IMG/VR virus record: IMGVR_UViG_3300025133_000318 | Location: 1 to 37,096 of that record | DNA: 37,096 nt | Strand: one strand, 5' to 3' | Source of the DNA: a virus | Shown here: positions 1-8,615 of the stretch, one piece after another | How the letters are laid out: the number at the start of each line of letters is the position of its first letter | Position numbering within the stretch: the stretch's first letter is position 1 | Notes under the pieces: generated by a model | Told to the model about the DNA's origin: nothing | Seen by the model: only the letters and a program-made list of their open reading frames with translations | The model's database searches: none | Made by a program: the position numbers and the translations under genes

Positions 1-176
1 AGCCTGTCTCTAAGAGTACTATAGAGAGCAGATCAGCTCCTGTAAGTTTTTCTCCTGTAACGCGGGTTAATGGGAGCGAGGCAGAGAAGGATAATAATGA
101 TCATAATAATGATGATCATAATAATGATGATAATAATGATCATAATAGGGATTCTAGTGGTAGGTTAGTTAAGGGT
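1..176. repeat. Terminal redundancy of the assembly, left copy
   Basis: Bases 1-176 match 36933-37096 apart from a 12-base length difference in a microsatellite. The overlap lies inside one continuous reading frame, so it marks circular closure of the contig (or terminal redundancy of the packaged DNA), not a gene duplication. Confidence 0.95.
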
Positions 177-443
177 CATGGGGCTGGTGGTAGACCGAAG
201 GGTGTTAAGAATAAGATGACGGCGATTGCTACTGCTGTCTTATCGGATAGTACTGGTGCTATTGTCAAGCGGTGTGTTGAGCTTGCGTTAGAGGGTGATC
301 CTGCCAGCATGAAGATTTGCATGGATCGTATTATGCCTGTAGGCAGGGGGACGAAGCTTGCGGGAGGGGAGGGGATCTCGGTTAACATTATAGTAGATCA
401 GATAAAGGATATAGAGGGTTCTGTCTTGGAAGAGGGTGTTTAG
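1..443 (+). CDS. terS: Terminase small subunit (3' part; gene wraps from the right end of the window)
   Basis: This is the C-terminal portion of the DNA-packaging recognition subunit. It is read in frame from position 3 and continues the reading frame that enters from 36893-37096. Joined across the circle the protein is about 156-160 residues. An N-terminal Ser/Pro-rich stretch is followed by an Asn/Asp/His run (codons 90-146), then a GRPKGVKNK basic motif (about 190-216) typical of DUF5681-like small terminases and other DNA-binding phage proteins, then a helical C-terminal half. It ends with TAG at 441-443, sharing a base with the GTG start of the large subunit. Position immediately before terL and the basic motif support the call; the family is inferred, not searched. 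The Met at 216 is internal and not a likely start. Confidence 0.75.
   Translation, partial: PVSKSTIESRSAPVSFSPVTRVNGSEAEKDNNDHNNDDHNNDDNNDHNRDSSGRLVKGHGAGGRPKGVKNKMTAIATAVLSDSTGAIVKRCVELALEGDPASMKICMDRIMPVGRGTKLAGGEGISVNIIVDQIKDIEGSVLEEGV
90..146 (+). repeat. In-frame GAT/AAT/CAT microsatellite in terS (19 codons)
   Basis: Nineteen codons consist only of GAT, AAT and CAT, encoding an Asp/Asn/His linker. The equivalent tract at 37022-37066 has 15 codons. The difference is exactly one GATCATAATAAT unit, so the reading frame is kept. This suggests length polymorphism by slippage in the phage population or an assembly artefact at a repeat. Confidence 0.9.
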
Positions 444-1696
444 TGGCGGATTTACAGGTAAACCTACATCCTGCACAGCTTGAAATCTTCCGTTCTGATG
501 CTAGGTTCAAGGTGGTGGCGGCGGGTAGGAGGTTTGGAAAGAGCAGGTTAGCGGGGTGGTTATTGTTAATCTCCGCCCTCAAGAGTAAGGATAAGGATGT
601 TTTTTATGTCGCGCCTACCTTTCAACAGGCGAAGGATATAATGTGGGGGATGTTGAAGGAGCTAGGCAAGGATGTCATAGCTGCCGCACATGAGAATACT
701 GCTGTACTAACCCTGATAAATGGAAGGAAGATCTATTTAAAGGGTTCGGATAGACCGGATACATTACGGGGTGTGGGTCTGTCTTATCTCGTATTAGACG
801 AATATGCCAGCATGAAGCCTGCGGTGTGGGAGCAAATACTCCGCCCCACACTGGCAGATGTTAAAGGCTCCGCCCTCTTTATAGGAACACCGGCGGGTAA
901 GAATCATTTTTATGATCTATATATAGCCTCGATGGAGGAGGATGATTGGGAGCATTTCTCCTATACCAGCCTGGATAATCCCATGCTGGATCCGAAAGAG
1001 ATAGAGAATGCGAGGAAGAACATGTCCTCTCAATCCTTCAGACAGGAGTTTGAGGCGAGTTTTGAGAGCTTTACAGGCGGAATATTTAAAGAGGAGTGGA
1101 TTTTATATGAAGATAAGCCTCGCGGAGAGGGTTCGTACTATATGGCAGTTGACCCTGCTGGGTTCGAAGACGTTGCTAGCTCTACTGGTATTAAAAATTC
1201 AAGATTGGATGAGACGGCTATCGCTCTGGTACACGTCTCCCCAGAGGGTTGGTTTGTTGACGAGATTAAACATGGTCGCTGGGGGATTAGAGAGACTAGC
1301 CTACAGATTCTACGCTTGGCTCAGAAGCATCAAGTCATGGCTGTGGGGATTGAGAAGGGATCGTTAAAGAATGCCTTAATACCCTATCTTGAGGATCAGA
1401 TGAGGAGGATGGGGGTTTACCCCAACATCATCGAGGTCACTCATGGTGGGAAGAAGAAGACGGATCGTATTACATGGTCATTACAGGGCAGGTTTGAACA
1501 TGGGAGGATACTATTGAAGAAGAATGAGAAGTGGAATAAGCCTCTGGTAGATCAATTACTAGACTTTCCTAACCCCCTCTCCCACGATGATCTACCCGAT
1601 GCCCTATCATATATTGATCAGGTAGCTACTACAGATTATGCACAGGCGTTTCAGGTGGATGATTGGGAGCCAATAGATGCAATTGCAGGTTATTAG
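443..1696 (+). CDS. terL: Terminase large subunit (packaging ATPase/nuclease)
   Basis: This is the motor that drives DNA into the prohead and cuts it. It has 417 residues and starts at a GTG that overlaps the terS stop (TAGTG). The ATPase domain shows Walker A AAGRRFGKS (about residues 26-34), Walker B LVLDEYA (about 115-121) and a coupling segment GTPAGK. The C-terminal RNase H-like nuclease has its first acidic motif at MAVDPAGF (about 234) and a final D-rich motif HDDLPDALSY (about 386-395). It is slightly short for podoviral TerL but has both domains complete. It lies between terS and the portal in a tightly packed operon. A 119-residue open frame inside it is a shadow. Confidence 0.97.
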   Translation: MADLQVNLHPAQLEIFRSDARFKVVAAGRRFGKSRLAGWLLLISALKSKDKDVFYVAPTFQQAKDIMWGMLKELGKDVIAAAHENTAVLTLINGRKIYLKGSDRPDTLRGVGLSYLVLDEYASMKPAVWEQILRPTLADVKGSALFIGTPAGKNHFYDLYIASMEEDDWEHFSYTSLDNPMLDPKEIENARKNMSSQSFRQEFEASFESFTGGIFKEEWILYEDKPRGEGSYYMAVDPAGFEDVASSTGIKNSRLDETAIALVHVSPEGWFVDEIKHGRWGIRETSLQILRLAQKHQVMAVGIEKGSLKNALIPYLEDQMRRMGVYPNIIEVTHGGKKKTDRITWSLQGRFEHGRILLKKNEKWNKPLVDQLLDFPNPLSHDDLPDALSYIDQVATTDYAQAFQVDDWEPIDAIAGY

Positions 1697-1704
1697 AGGA
1701 AATT

Positions 1705-3558
1705 ATGCCAGATAAGACAAAGATAGCAGATAAATATTCCGCATTAGCCTCCTGGGTGGGTACTCGCGTTGAGGCGTGGGTTGACCATCGGGACAGTAAT
1801 TACAAGGAGAAATGGGAGGAATACTACCGACTTTGGAGGGGTATTTACTCCACACAGGATAAAACCCGTCAATCTGAGAAGAGCCAGCTCATCTCCCCCG
1901 CACTAACACAGGCTATTGAGGGTACTGTTAGCGAGTTAGAGGAGGCAACCTTTGGTAAGGATCAATGGTTTGATATGGTTGATGATCTTAGAGATCAAGA
2001 TCCTACAGATTTATACCAATTACGCCGACAACTAGCAGAGGATTTGGAGCGTGAGGGGATCAAGAGTGCGGTAAGTACCGTCTTCTTGAACGGAGCATTG
2101 TATGGTACTGGGATTGGCAAGATAGTACTCCAAGTTAAGACGGAGTATACTATTGGAGAGGCTCCTGTAGGGGAGACATATGTCATGGATAGAGTACCTA
2201 TACCCCAAGAGTATATCTGTTGCAAGTTAGAGCCTATCGCCCCATTTAACTTTGCTATAGATCCCACAGCAAAGGATATTGAGAGTGCATTGGGGTGCGC
2301 TCACATACTAATCAAGCCTCGACATAACATAATAGAGAATATAAATCAAGGTATTTATAGGGATGTCGCCATTGGAAGCCACTCTGATGAGGTTGACATC
2401 ATGGAGGGGGAGCTTACTGAGCCTCAAGAGGTGGATGATAAGGTAAAAATTACAGAATATTATGGCTTAGTTCCCCGCAAACTGCTGAAAGGTGCAGATA
2501 TGCTGGGAGAGTTAGATGAGGATGAGGGTGATGATCTGGTTGAGGCAATTGTTACTATTGCTAATGATGATACCGTTTTAAGAGCAATCGAGAACCCCTT
2601 CCTTTTAAGTGATAGACCCTTTATAGCCTATCAACATGACACTGTTCCCGACAGATTTTGGGGGAGGGGTGTTGCCGAGAAGGGGTACAACCCTCAAAAA
2701 GCTTTAGATGCAGAGTTACGCGCCCGAATAGACGCTCTCGCCCTCACCACCCACCCCATGATGGCGATTGATGCGACTCGCTTACCGCGAGGTAGCAAGT
2801 TCGAGGTAAGAGCGGGGAAGACTATTTTAACTAATGGTGATCCGCGCTCAGTACTCATGCCGATAAACTTTGGCAACACCTCACCCCAATCTTATACTGA
2901 GTCTGCGGAGTTAGAGAGGATGATCCAGATGGGTACTGGGGCTATGGATTCTCAGGTAGGTACGGCTAGTCAGCCGAGAAATAATACTGCGAGTGGGATG
3001 AGCATGATGATGGGTGCGAGTATTAAGCGACAGAAGCGCACCCTGAGCAATTTCCAAGAGAACTTTCTAGTACCACTAATAAATAAGTCGGCTTATCGTT
3101 ACATGCAGTTCGATCCAGAGCGATATCCAGCCGGGGATTATAAATTTAGGGCGTATAGCACTTTAGGGATAATGGCGAGGGAGTTGGAGATGTCACAACT
3201 TATTCAACTACTCTCATTTGTACCTCCCGAATCACCTGTCTTCATGGTACTGTTACGAAGTATTTATGAGACAAGCTCCCTATCGAACAGGGAGGAGGTA
3301 CTCGCCACCCTACAGCAGATGCAACAGCCTAACCCACAACAACAGCAGATGCAACAGCAAACACAGATGTTGGATATGGCTGAGAAGCAGGCGAAGGTGC
3401 AGAAATTACAGGCAGTAGCTATGAATCAGATGGGTGAGGCACAGAAAGCACCAGTTGAGGCGGAACATCTTGAGTCTGAGATCGCACTTAACATGGCGAA
3501 GGCAGTTGAGGCAGGATATAACACAGGATTAAAGTCGGCACAAGGTAACAATAAATAA
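1705..3558 (+). CDS. Portal protein (head-tail connector)
   Basis: This is the dodecameric portal through which DNA enters and leaves the capsid. The start is taken at ATG 1705 (AGAGGA eight bases upstream). The longer frame to 1663 lies inside terL and has no ribosome site. The protein has 617 residues. The middle carries the conserved podovirus-portal region (GRGVAEKGYNPQKALDAELR around residue 328, then a Met-rich GMSMMMGAS segment). The C-terminus is a Gln-rich helical tail (residues about 540-570). Size and order after terL match T7/marine-podovirus portals. It is followed 12 bases later by a small conserved companion gene. Confidence 0.93.
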   Translation: MPDKTKIADKYSALASWVGTRVEAWVDHRDSNYKEKWEEYYRLWRGIYSTQDKTRQSEKSQLISPALTQAIEGTVSELEEATFGKDQWFDMVDDLRDQDPTDLYQLRRQLAEDLEREGIKSAVSTVFLNGALYGTGIGKIVLQVKTEYTIGEAPVGETYVMDRVPIPQEYICCKLEPIAPFNFAIDPTAKDIESALGCAHILIKPRHNIIENINQGIYRDVAIGSHSDEVDIMEGELTEPQEVDDKVKITEYYGLVPRKLLKGADMLGELDEDEGDDLVEAIVTIANDDTVLRAIENPFLLSDRPFIAYQHDTVPDRFWGRGVAEKGYNPQKALDAELRARIDALALTTHPMMAIDATRLPRGSKFEVRAGKTILTNGDPRSVLMPINFGNTSPQSYTESAELERMIQMGTGAMDSQVGTASQPRNNTASGMSMMMGASIKRQKRTLSNFQENFLVPLINKSAYRYMQFDPERYPAGDYKFRAYSTLGIMARELEMSQLIQLLSFVPPESPVFMVLLRSIYETSSLSNREEVLATLQQMQQPNPQQQQMQQQTQMLDMAEKQAKVQKLQAVAMNQMGEAQKAPVEAEHLESEIALNMAKAVEAGYNTGLKSAQGNNK

Positions 3559-3570
3559 TAAGGTGGGGTA

Positions 3571-3819
3571 ATGGTTATGGATATTGATACCCGGCGGTTT
3601 TTTGATGAGCGTTATGCTCTGTTTGAGACGGATGGTTGGCGTACCCTTCTTAATGAGGAGGTTAAAACGCTAATTGAGGCAAATGAGTCTTTGTATGATA
3701 TTACTGATATAAAGACTCTATATATGCGTAAAGGCGCACTTCAAGTTCTTAACTGGTTAGCGAATTTGGAGGAGCTTACACGCAATACTGAGGTAGATGA
3801 AGTAGGGGAGAACGTATAG
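3571..3819 (+). CDS. Small conserved phage protein next to portal
   Basis: This is an 82-residue acidic, mainly helical protein. A ribosome site AAGGTGG precedes ATG 3571; a second in-frame ATG lies at 3577. I recognise the general pattern (DIKTLYMRKGALQVLNWL) as a small protein frequently sitting between portal and scaffold in podoviruses, but no function is known to me. It is expected to be co-expressed with the head genes; a role in head assembly is inferred from context only. Confidence 0.75.
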   Translation: MVMDIDTRRFFDERYALFETDGWRTLLNEEVKTLIEANESLYDITDIKTLYMRKGALQVLNWLANLEELTRNTEVDEVGENV

Positions 3820-3890
3820 AGCGCCCCATTTTATATACCTCCTAATCTATTCTTTAAATGTTTACATCGGAATAGTACAGGAGAGATTAT

Positions 3891-4751
3891 ATGGCAACTG
3901 TAATTGTTGATAATGAGGAAGTAGTACCAACACAGTATGAGGAAAAACCACAAGCTGAACTAGATTCTCTGGAAAAGGCGGTAGGCACACCCCAAGAGGC
4001 AACTGGAGGGGGAAATGTACCGGATGCAATAGCAGAGGTGGAGGAGGAGGAGAGTTTTGAAATACCTTCTAAGTTTAAAGGTAAGACTAAGAAGGATATA
4101 TTAGAAAGCTACTCAAATCTGGAGCAGGAACTTGGGAGAAAGGGTCAGGAGATTGGCGAGTTACGCCAGTTAACAGATACCTTCCTTAGAACACAGTTGG
4201 AGAATACTAGATCTCAACAACAAGAAGAAGGACAGGAAGAACTAGTTAGTGAGGTAGATTTTTTTGAAGATCCAACCTCGGCAGTATCAAGGCTTATTGA
4301 GGATCATCCAAAGTTCAGAGAGATGGAGGCTGTATCCAGAAAGAGTAAGAATGATAGTGCACTTAATAATCTGACAAATAAACATCCAGATTATCGACAG
4401 GTTATCACTGATGGTGACTTCCAACAATGGGTCCAGGAAAGCCCTATAAGATCACTCCTCTTTACAGAGGCTAATGATAATTATAGTGTTGATGCAGCGG
4501 ATGAGTTGTTAAGTACTTGGAAGGCTTTGAATAATATTGAGCGCACCCAAGAGGTAGCGGAACTTAAACAGGCAAGGCAGAAGAAGTCTTTAAGGGCGGC
4601 ACACTCAGAGGTTGCAACTGGTTCCAATCCGTCAGGCGGTAAGTTTTACCGCAAGGAGGATGTAATACGGTTGAGAATAAACGACCCTGATAGATATGAT
4701 GCTCTCTCTGATGATATTTTAAAAGCGTATGCAGAGGGGAGAGTTCGATAG
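3891..4751 (+). CDS. Capsid assembly scaffolding protein
   Basis: This 286-residue protein is strongly acidic at the N-terminus (many Glu, residues 5-60) with helical/coiled-coil-like central segments rich in Gln and Glu and a basic C-terminal end. These are usual properties of podoviral scaffolds, which template prohead assembly and leave before DNA entry. It sits directly before the major capsid gene with its own ribosome site (CAGGAGAG), the canonical scaffold position. No sequence motif proves the role; the call rests on composition, size and order. Confidence 0.8.
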   Translation: MATVIVDNEEVVPTQYEEKPQAELDSLEKAVGTPQEATGGGNVPDAIAEVEEEESFEIPSKFKGKTKKDILESYSNLEQELGRKGQEIGELRQLTDTFLRTQLENTRSQQQEEGQEELVSEVDFFEDPTSAVSRLIEDHPKFREMEAVSRKSKNDSALNNLTNKHPDYRQVITDGDFQQWVQESPIRSLLFTEANDNYSVDAADELLSTWKALNNIERTQEVAELKQARQKKSLRAAHSEVATGSNPSGGKFYRKEDVIRLRINDPDRYDALSDDILKAYAEGRVR

Positions 4752-4782
4752 TTAACATTAATTTAAAGATAGGAGATATAAA

Positions 4783-5721
4783 ATGGCAAGTGGTGCAATA
4801 GGCACTAATCATCAAACGGTCACTACAGCCGCGGATTTTATTCCAGAGCTATGGTCGGATGAGGTTATTGCAGGATATAAAAAGAACCTTGTAGTTGGTA
4901 ATCTTGTTTCTAAGATTGCACACAAGGGGAAGAAGGGGGATCAAATTCATATCCCCAAACCAACCCGTGGATCAGCAACGGCTAAAGCAGCTAATACTGC
5001 TGTATCAATCCAAAGCGACACCCACTCAAAGGTTGATCTCACCATTAATAAGCATTATGAATACTCTGTGCTTATTGAAGACATTACTGAGGTTCAAGGA
5101 TTAAACAGCCTCCGTAGGTTCTATACGGATGATGCGGGTTACGCATTGGCTACTCAGGTTGATACTGATCTGTTCACACTTACTGAGGGATTACAAGGTG
5201 GTACGGTTGGAGGTTCAAATGCTAGTGCATGGGAGAAGGCTTACATTGGTTCAGGAGCGACAAACTATACGGGTAACTCTTCAAACGCCGCAGATATAAC
5301 AGATGCAGGTCTTAGAGCCATGATTTTGGTTTTAGATAATGCAGCTGTACCGATGGATAATCGTTCTTTGATTATTCCACCAGTATGTGCTAATGATTTG
5401 CTAGGTATTAACCGCTTTACTGAGCAACAGTATATTGGATCTGGTGATGCAATTAGGACGGGGAAGATTGGCATGATTTATGGGATAGATGTTTATATCT
5501 CAACTAACTGTCCAACTACTACAACCGCCAACACAGCCACAGATAGAGTAGGTGTATTGATGCACAAAGACGCTCTTGCTCTAGTTGAGCAGATGTCTGT
5601 ACGTTCACAAACACAATACAAGCAAGAGTATCTCGGTGATTTGTTCACTGCTGATACGATTTACGGTGTTGGAGAACTCCGTGATGATGCAGGTCTTGCA
5701 TTTGTAGTTCCAGCTTCCTAA
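4783..5721 (+). CDS. Major capsid protein (HK97-fold type)
   Basis: This 312-residue protein follows the scaffold gene and is preceded by a good ribosome site (AGGAGA). It has the look of the N4 gp56/P22-like podoviral coat group: an N-terminal segment FIPELWSDEVIAGYKKN, a beta-rich middle (GDQIHIPKP, HYEYSVLIEDI) and a C-terminal region with GELRDDAGLAFVV. A strong intrinsic terminator lies directly downstream, as expected for the most highly expressed virion gene. The call rests on position, size and recognised family style; fold assignment is inference. Confidence 0.92.
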   Translation: MASGAIGTNHQTVTTAADFIPELWSDEVIAGYKKNLVVGNLVSKIAHKGKKGDQIHIPKPTRGSATAKAANTAVSIQSDTHSKVDLTINKHYEYSVLIEDITEVQGLNSLRRFYTDDAGYALATQVDTDLFTLTEGLQGGTVGGSNASAWEKAYIGSGATNYTGNSSNAADITDAGLRAMILVLDNAAVPMDNRSLIIPPVCANDLLGINRFTEQQYIGSGDAIRTGKIGMIYGIDVYISTNCPTTTTANTATDRVGVLMHKDALALVEQMSVRSQTQYKQEYLGDLFTADTIYGVGELRDDAGLAFVVPAS

Positions 5722-5736
5722 TAGATAGGGAGATAT

Positions 5737-5774
5737 GGAGGTATCTCATTATTTTGGGATACCTCCTTCTTTTA
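5737..5774 (+). terminator. Rho-independent terminator after the capsid gene
   Basis: A 9-bp perfect stem GGAGGTATC (5737-5745) / GATACCTCC (5758-5766) with a 12-base loop is followed by TTCTTTTA. It begins 16 bases after the capsid stop. Partial termination here would leave capsid mRNA in excess over the downstream genes, like the terminator behind gene 10 in T7. Confidence 0.85.
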
Positions 5775-5802
5775 CACATAACACACAGAGGAGTAGATAA
5801 TT

Positions 5803-6030
5803 ATGACAACCCCATTTGAATTACGCTTTAAACTTTTAGAAATGGCTCAGAGATATTTTGAGTTCGTCGATGCTAGAACAAGAGACTTTACTGATGAGGC
5901 ATGGAGTCATGCGAAGGAGCAGGGTGATGCAACTTTGGAGTATTGGGAAAATCTCCAGCCAAAGCCTTATTCTATAGAGGATATCAAGACGAAGGCGAAG
6001 GAGTTATATGAGTTTGTAGAGAAGCATTAA
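5803..6030 (+). CDS. Small helical protein of unknown function
   Basis: This 75-residue, charged, predicted helical protein starts 29 bases after the terminator hairpin, behind a clear GAGGAG site. Its residues 10-35 are aromatic-rich (RYFEFVDARTRDFTDEAW). It overlaps the next gene by one base. I do not recognise a family. Position between capsid and fibre genes suggests a minor virion or assembly role, but this is only context. Confidence 0.65.
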   Translation: MTTPFELRFKLLEMAQRYFEFVDARTRDFTDEAWSHAKEQGDATLEYWENLQPKPYSIEDIKTKAKELYEFVEKH

Positions 6031-6254
6031 TGATATATGAGTACAAATGCGTAGACTGTAACGCCATCTCAGAGAAGTTTGTAGACTCTGTAGATGCGAG
6101 GCGGGATGAGCAGGTATGTACTCAGTGTGATGGGGTTGCGGAGTTTATAATCTCCGCCACCCCGTTTCATTTAGATGGTACAGATCCAGGCTTCCCTGAT
6201 GCCTATGATAGGTGGGCGAGGGAGCATGAGAAAGCGGGAGCTAAGAATGCTTGA
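6030..6254 (+). CDS. FmdB-type zinc-ribbon protein
   Basis: This 74-residue protein begins MIYEYKCVDC and has a second pair VCTQC, giving Cys at about residues 7, 10, 30 and 33. That arrangement is the FmdB/putative regulatory zinc ribbon that often appears as a small protein in phage structural operons. It probably binds one Zn ion; its role in phages is not established. It overlaps its upstream neighbour by one base (TAATGA-type junction) and the downstream gene by eight bases. Confidence 0.75.
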   Translation: MIYEYKCVDCNAISEKFVDSVDARRDEQVCTQCDGVAEFIISATPFHLDGTDPGFPDAYDRWAREHEKAGAKNA

Positions 6255-6849
6255 TATTTTTGAAGATACGATAGGAGATAGTGCGCTAGATTTAGAACTA
6301 GATGCAATTAAAGGTAGGATGTCAGAGATGCTCACCCTCCTGTTAACCCGGCTGTATCGTAGTAAGCACCCTAAAGCGGGTGAGGAGGAGATTAACTCCT
6401 TTGTTCAGGAGAATAACACCTTTACAGATGAGAATAATAAGGAGTCGGAGTCTTTAGAAGAAGACATTACATCCCTGGAAAAATTATTAAGTGAGATGTT
6501 AGCCTCTTATGGTGAGATGGTAGAGAGGGTAGAATCTACAGAAGACTCTCCTAAATATAAGGGGAGGGAGTTAAAGAGTAAAAGTAATGATGTGAGTAAG
6601 ACACCACCTACCAAGAAGGAGGAGGTTGCTGAGGGGGAGGAGAAGCCTACCAAAAAAGAGAAGGTTTCTACCATTACTAAGGGGGGTTCCGCACCAGAGT
6701 ATGGCGGGAGCAAGAAGATTAGCAGGCGGAGGGAGGTTGGTAAGAAGCCAACAGAGGCGGTGGTGATGGAGCTATTTAATAAGATTAAGGATGACATAGA
6801 GGCATTAAAGGGGAGACATGTCTCATACAGGCGTAGAGCGATACTGTAG
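6247..6849 (+). CDS. Hypothetical acidic, low-complexity protein
   Basis: The start is taken at ATG 6247, which overlaps the previous stop and has GGGAG upstream; the longer frame from 6175 lies within the zinc-ribbon gene. The 200 residues comprise an acidic helical N-terminal half (LEEDITSLEKLLSEM), a Lys/Glu/Ser-rich disordered middle, and a basic C-terminus ending in RRRAIL. The charge pattern resembles decoration, scaffold-like or chaperone proteins, but I recognise no family. It is translationally coupled to both neighbours. Confidence 0.6.
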   Translation: MLDIFEDTIGDSALDLELDAIKGRMSEMLTLLLTRLYRSKHPKAGEEEINSFVQENNTFTDENNKESESLEEDITSLEKLLSEMLASYGEMVERVESTEDSPKYKGRELKSKSNDVSKTPPTKKEEVAEGEEKPTKKEKVSTITKGGSAPEYGGSKKISRRREVGKKPTEAVVMELFNKIKDDIEALKGRHVSYRRRAIL

Positions 6850-7055
6850 TGGCATATTACTCCCGCAACCAGTTTAAGCGTTTAACGACTAGACGATTAC
6901 AGTGGAAGAAGCAGAAAACCTTAGCTATGCTGGCTAATAGAAAGCAGTATTTGAGAGATTCTCATCCTTCCGCTACATCAGAAACAGAGATAATGACAGA
7001 GGGCAGTATCTATTTGATTACAGAGGGTACTGGAAATTACATTGCAACAGGCTAG
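6849..7055 (+). CDS. Small basic hypothetical protein
   Basis: This 68-residue protein uses a GTG start overlapping the upstream TAG stop, the same TAGTG junction used by terL. The N-terminal half is rich in Arg/Lys (FKRLTTRRLQWKKQK), the C-terminal half is polar. There is no recognised domain. It lies 12 bases before the fibre gene and is probably translationally coupled to the gene before it. Confidence 0.55.
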   Translation: MAYYSRNQFKRLTTRRLQWKKQKTLAMLANRKQYLRDSHPSATSETEIMTEGSIYLITEGTGNYIATG

Positions 7056-7067
7056 AGGCAAATAATT

Positions 7068-8615
7068 ATGGCAACTACAAGAATCTCAGCCCTAACAGAG
7101 TTAACTACCCCCGCATCAGCAGATGTTCTGGTTATTAATGATGATAGTGCTGGTTCAACAAAGAAGATACAGCTCTCAAATCTTATTCCAGATGATGCTA
7201 TTGATTCAGAACATTATGTAGCAGGTAGTATTGACAATGAGCACTTAGCAGATGATGCAGTAGACTCAGATGAGTTGGCATCAGGTGCTGTTGATATAGA
7301 TCATCTATCAGCTACAGGTACAGCGAGTTCTTCAACATTCCTCAGAGGGGATAACTCTTGGGTAACACCAACAGATACTAACACTATGGGTAGTGGCTTT
7401 ACAGTATCAGCAACAACCGATTCTAATGCTACAACTATAACTCAAGGCGATGACCTGATGTTTACTGCTGGCACAGGTATTACTACCGAAACAACCGCAG
7501 ATGGCACAGTAACTATTGCAAGTACAGTTACAGACACTAACACTATGGGTAGTGGCTTTACAGTATCAGCAACGACTGACAGTAATGCAACTACCATAAC
7601 GCAAGGTGATGATTTAATGTTCACAGCAGGTACGGGTATTACCTGCGAAACAACAGCAGATGGCACAGTTACTATTACAAATACTATCTCTGGTGCTAGT
7701 ACCGCAACCTCTAGTGCTACAGGACTAATAAAGATAGAAGATGATACTGACCAATCTGTAGCAGCAGAAGCAGTAAGCACTACAGCAAATAGAACTTATG
7801 GTCTACAGTTAAATTCTAGCGATCAAGGTGTTGTCAATGTACCTTGGACAGATACTAATACTACTTATAGTGCTGGCGATTTCAAATTAGATGATTTAGA
7901 TTCGCCAGACGATAACACTGATTTGGATTTCTCTACATCTGCACACGGTTTGGTTCCAAAGTGTACAGATACTGGTAATTTCTTAAAAGGTGATGGTACT
8001 TGGGCTGCTGCTGGTGGTGGGTTTAACTCAGTACAAACCTTTACTAGCAGTACAACATGGTCACGACCAAGTGGAGTTACCAAGGTAAATGTCTTTGTCG
8101 TAGGTGGTGGCGGTGGTGGTGGTGGTGCTAACACTGCTTATGGCGGTGCTTGTGGCGGTGGTGGTGGAACATCCATTAAATACGGGCTGGATGTTTCAGG
8201 CATTAGTTCTTCAACTATTACTATTGGTGCTGCTGGTAGTGCTGGTGGTGCGCCCAGTGCCGGGGGTGCAGGAGGAGCATCTAGTTGGGATGATACAACA
8301 AATACCTACACAGGAAATGGTGGTGGTGGTGGTGGTTCCAACGCAGGCGATGTGACAGGCGGCTCAGGCGGAACCGCATCTGGTGGCACATTGAATGTGA
8401 CTGGACAGGCTGGCGTTGGTACATGGAATCATCCCACCAGTGGGGGTTCTCCGCTTCTTTTTGGGCTTGGTGGAGCTAAGAAGAATCCCGGAAATGGCTC
8501 AACAAACCCCGGAACGGGTTACGGTGCAGGCGGAGGTGGTGGAATCAGCAATGCCGCTCATGCTGTAGGGACTGCTGGAACCGCTGGAATCGTTGTTGTA
8601 GAGGAGTACAAGTAA
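7068..8615 (+). CDS. Tail fibre / receptor-binding protein with glycine-rich tip
   Basis: This 515-residue protein has three parts. An N-terminal region of repeated Asp/Ser/Glu/His phrases (IDSEHYVAGSID, VDSDELASGAVD; residues 40-85) is typical of phage fibre shafts. Two 53-residue repeats follow, starting DTNTMGSGFTVSATTDSN (residues about 102-205). The C-terminal domain from about residue 323 contains long Gly runs between short beta-like segments. This last part matches the style of glycine-rich phage tip domains, as in the gp38-type adhesins of T-even phages, which present host-binding loops. A paralogous tip domain is found at 12433-13188. The following gene overlaps by one base and may be a companion assembly protein. 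Confidence 0.85.
   Translation: MATTRISALTELTTPASADVLVINDDSAGSTKKIQLSNLIPDDAIDSEHYVAGSIDNEHLADDAVDSDELASGAVDIDHLSATGTASSSTFLRGDNSWVTPTDTNTMGSGFTVSATTDSNATTITQGDDLMFTAGTGITTETTADGTVTIASTVTDTNTMGSGFTVSATTDSNATTITQGDDLMFTAGTGITCETTADGTVTITNTISGASTATSSATGLIKIEDDTDQSVAAEAVSTTANRTYGLQLNSSDQGVVNVPWTDTNTTYSAGDFKLDDLDSPDDNTDLDFSTSAHGLVPKCTDTGNFLKGDGTWAAAGGGFNSVQTFTSSTTWSRPSGVTKVNVFVVGGGGGGGGANTAYGGACGGGGGTSIKYGLDVSGISSSTITIGAAGSAGGAPSAGGAGGASSWDDTTNTYTGNGGGGGGSNAGDVTGGSGGTASGGTLNVTGQAGVGTWNHPTSGGSPLLFGLGGAKKNPGNGSTNPGTGYGAGGGGGISNAAHAVGTAGTAGIVVVEEYK
7371..7680 (+). repeat. 159-bp tandem repeat in the fibre gene
   Basis: Two adjacent in-frame units of 159 bp (53 codons) begin at about 7371 and 7530. 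The encoded residues are nearly identical (the second unit has ITCETT where the first has ITTETT), while many third codon positions differ. This implies an old duplication kept under protein-level selection. Confidence 0.85.

Noticed and set aside
1-176. True long terminal repeats as in T7
   Set aside because: The overlap sits inside one gene and is of k-mer/assembly-overlap size; it shows circular closure but cannot establish the physical ends.
7442-8355. Open frames on both strands inside the fibre gene (112, 89 and 83 residues)
   Set aside because: They are low-complexity shadows of glycine- and threonine-rich codons (poly-Pro, poly-Val) without ribosome sites.
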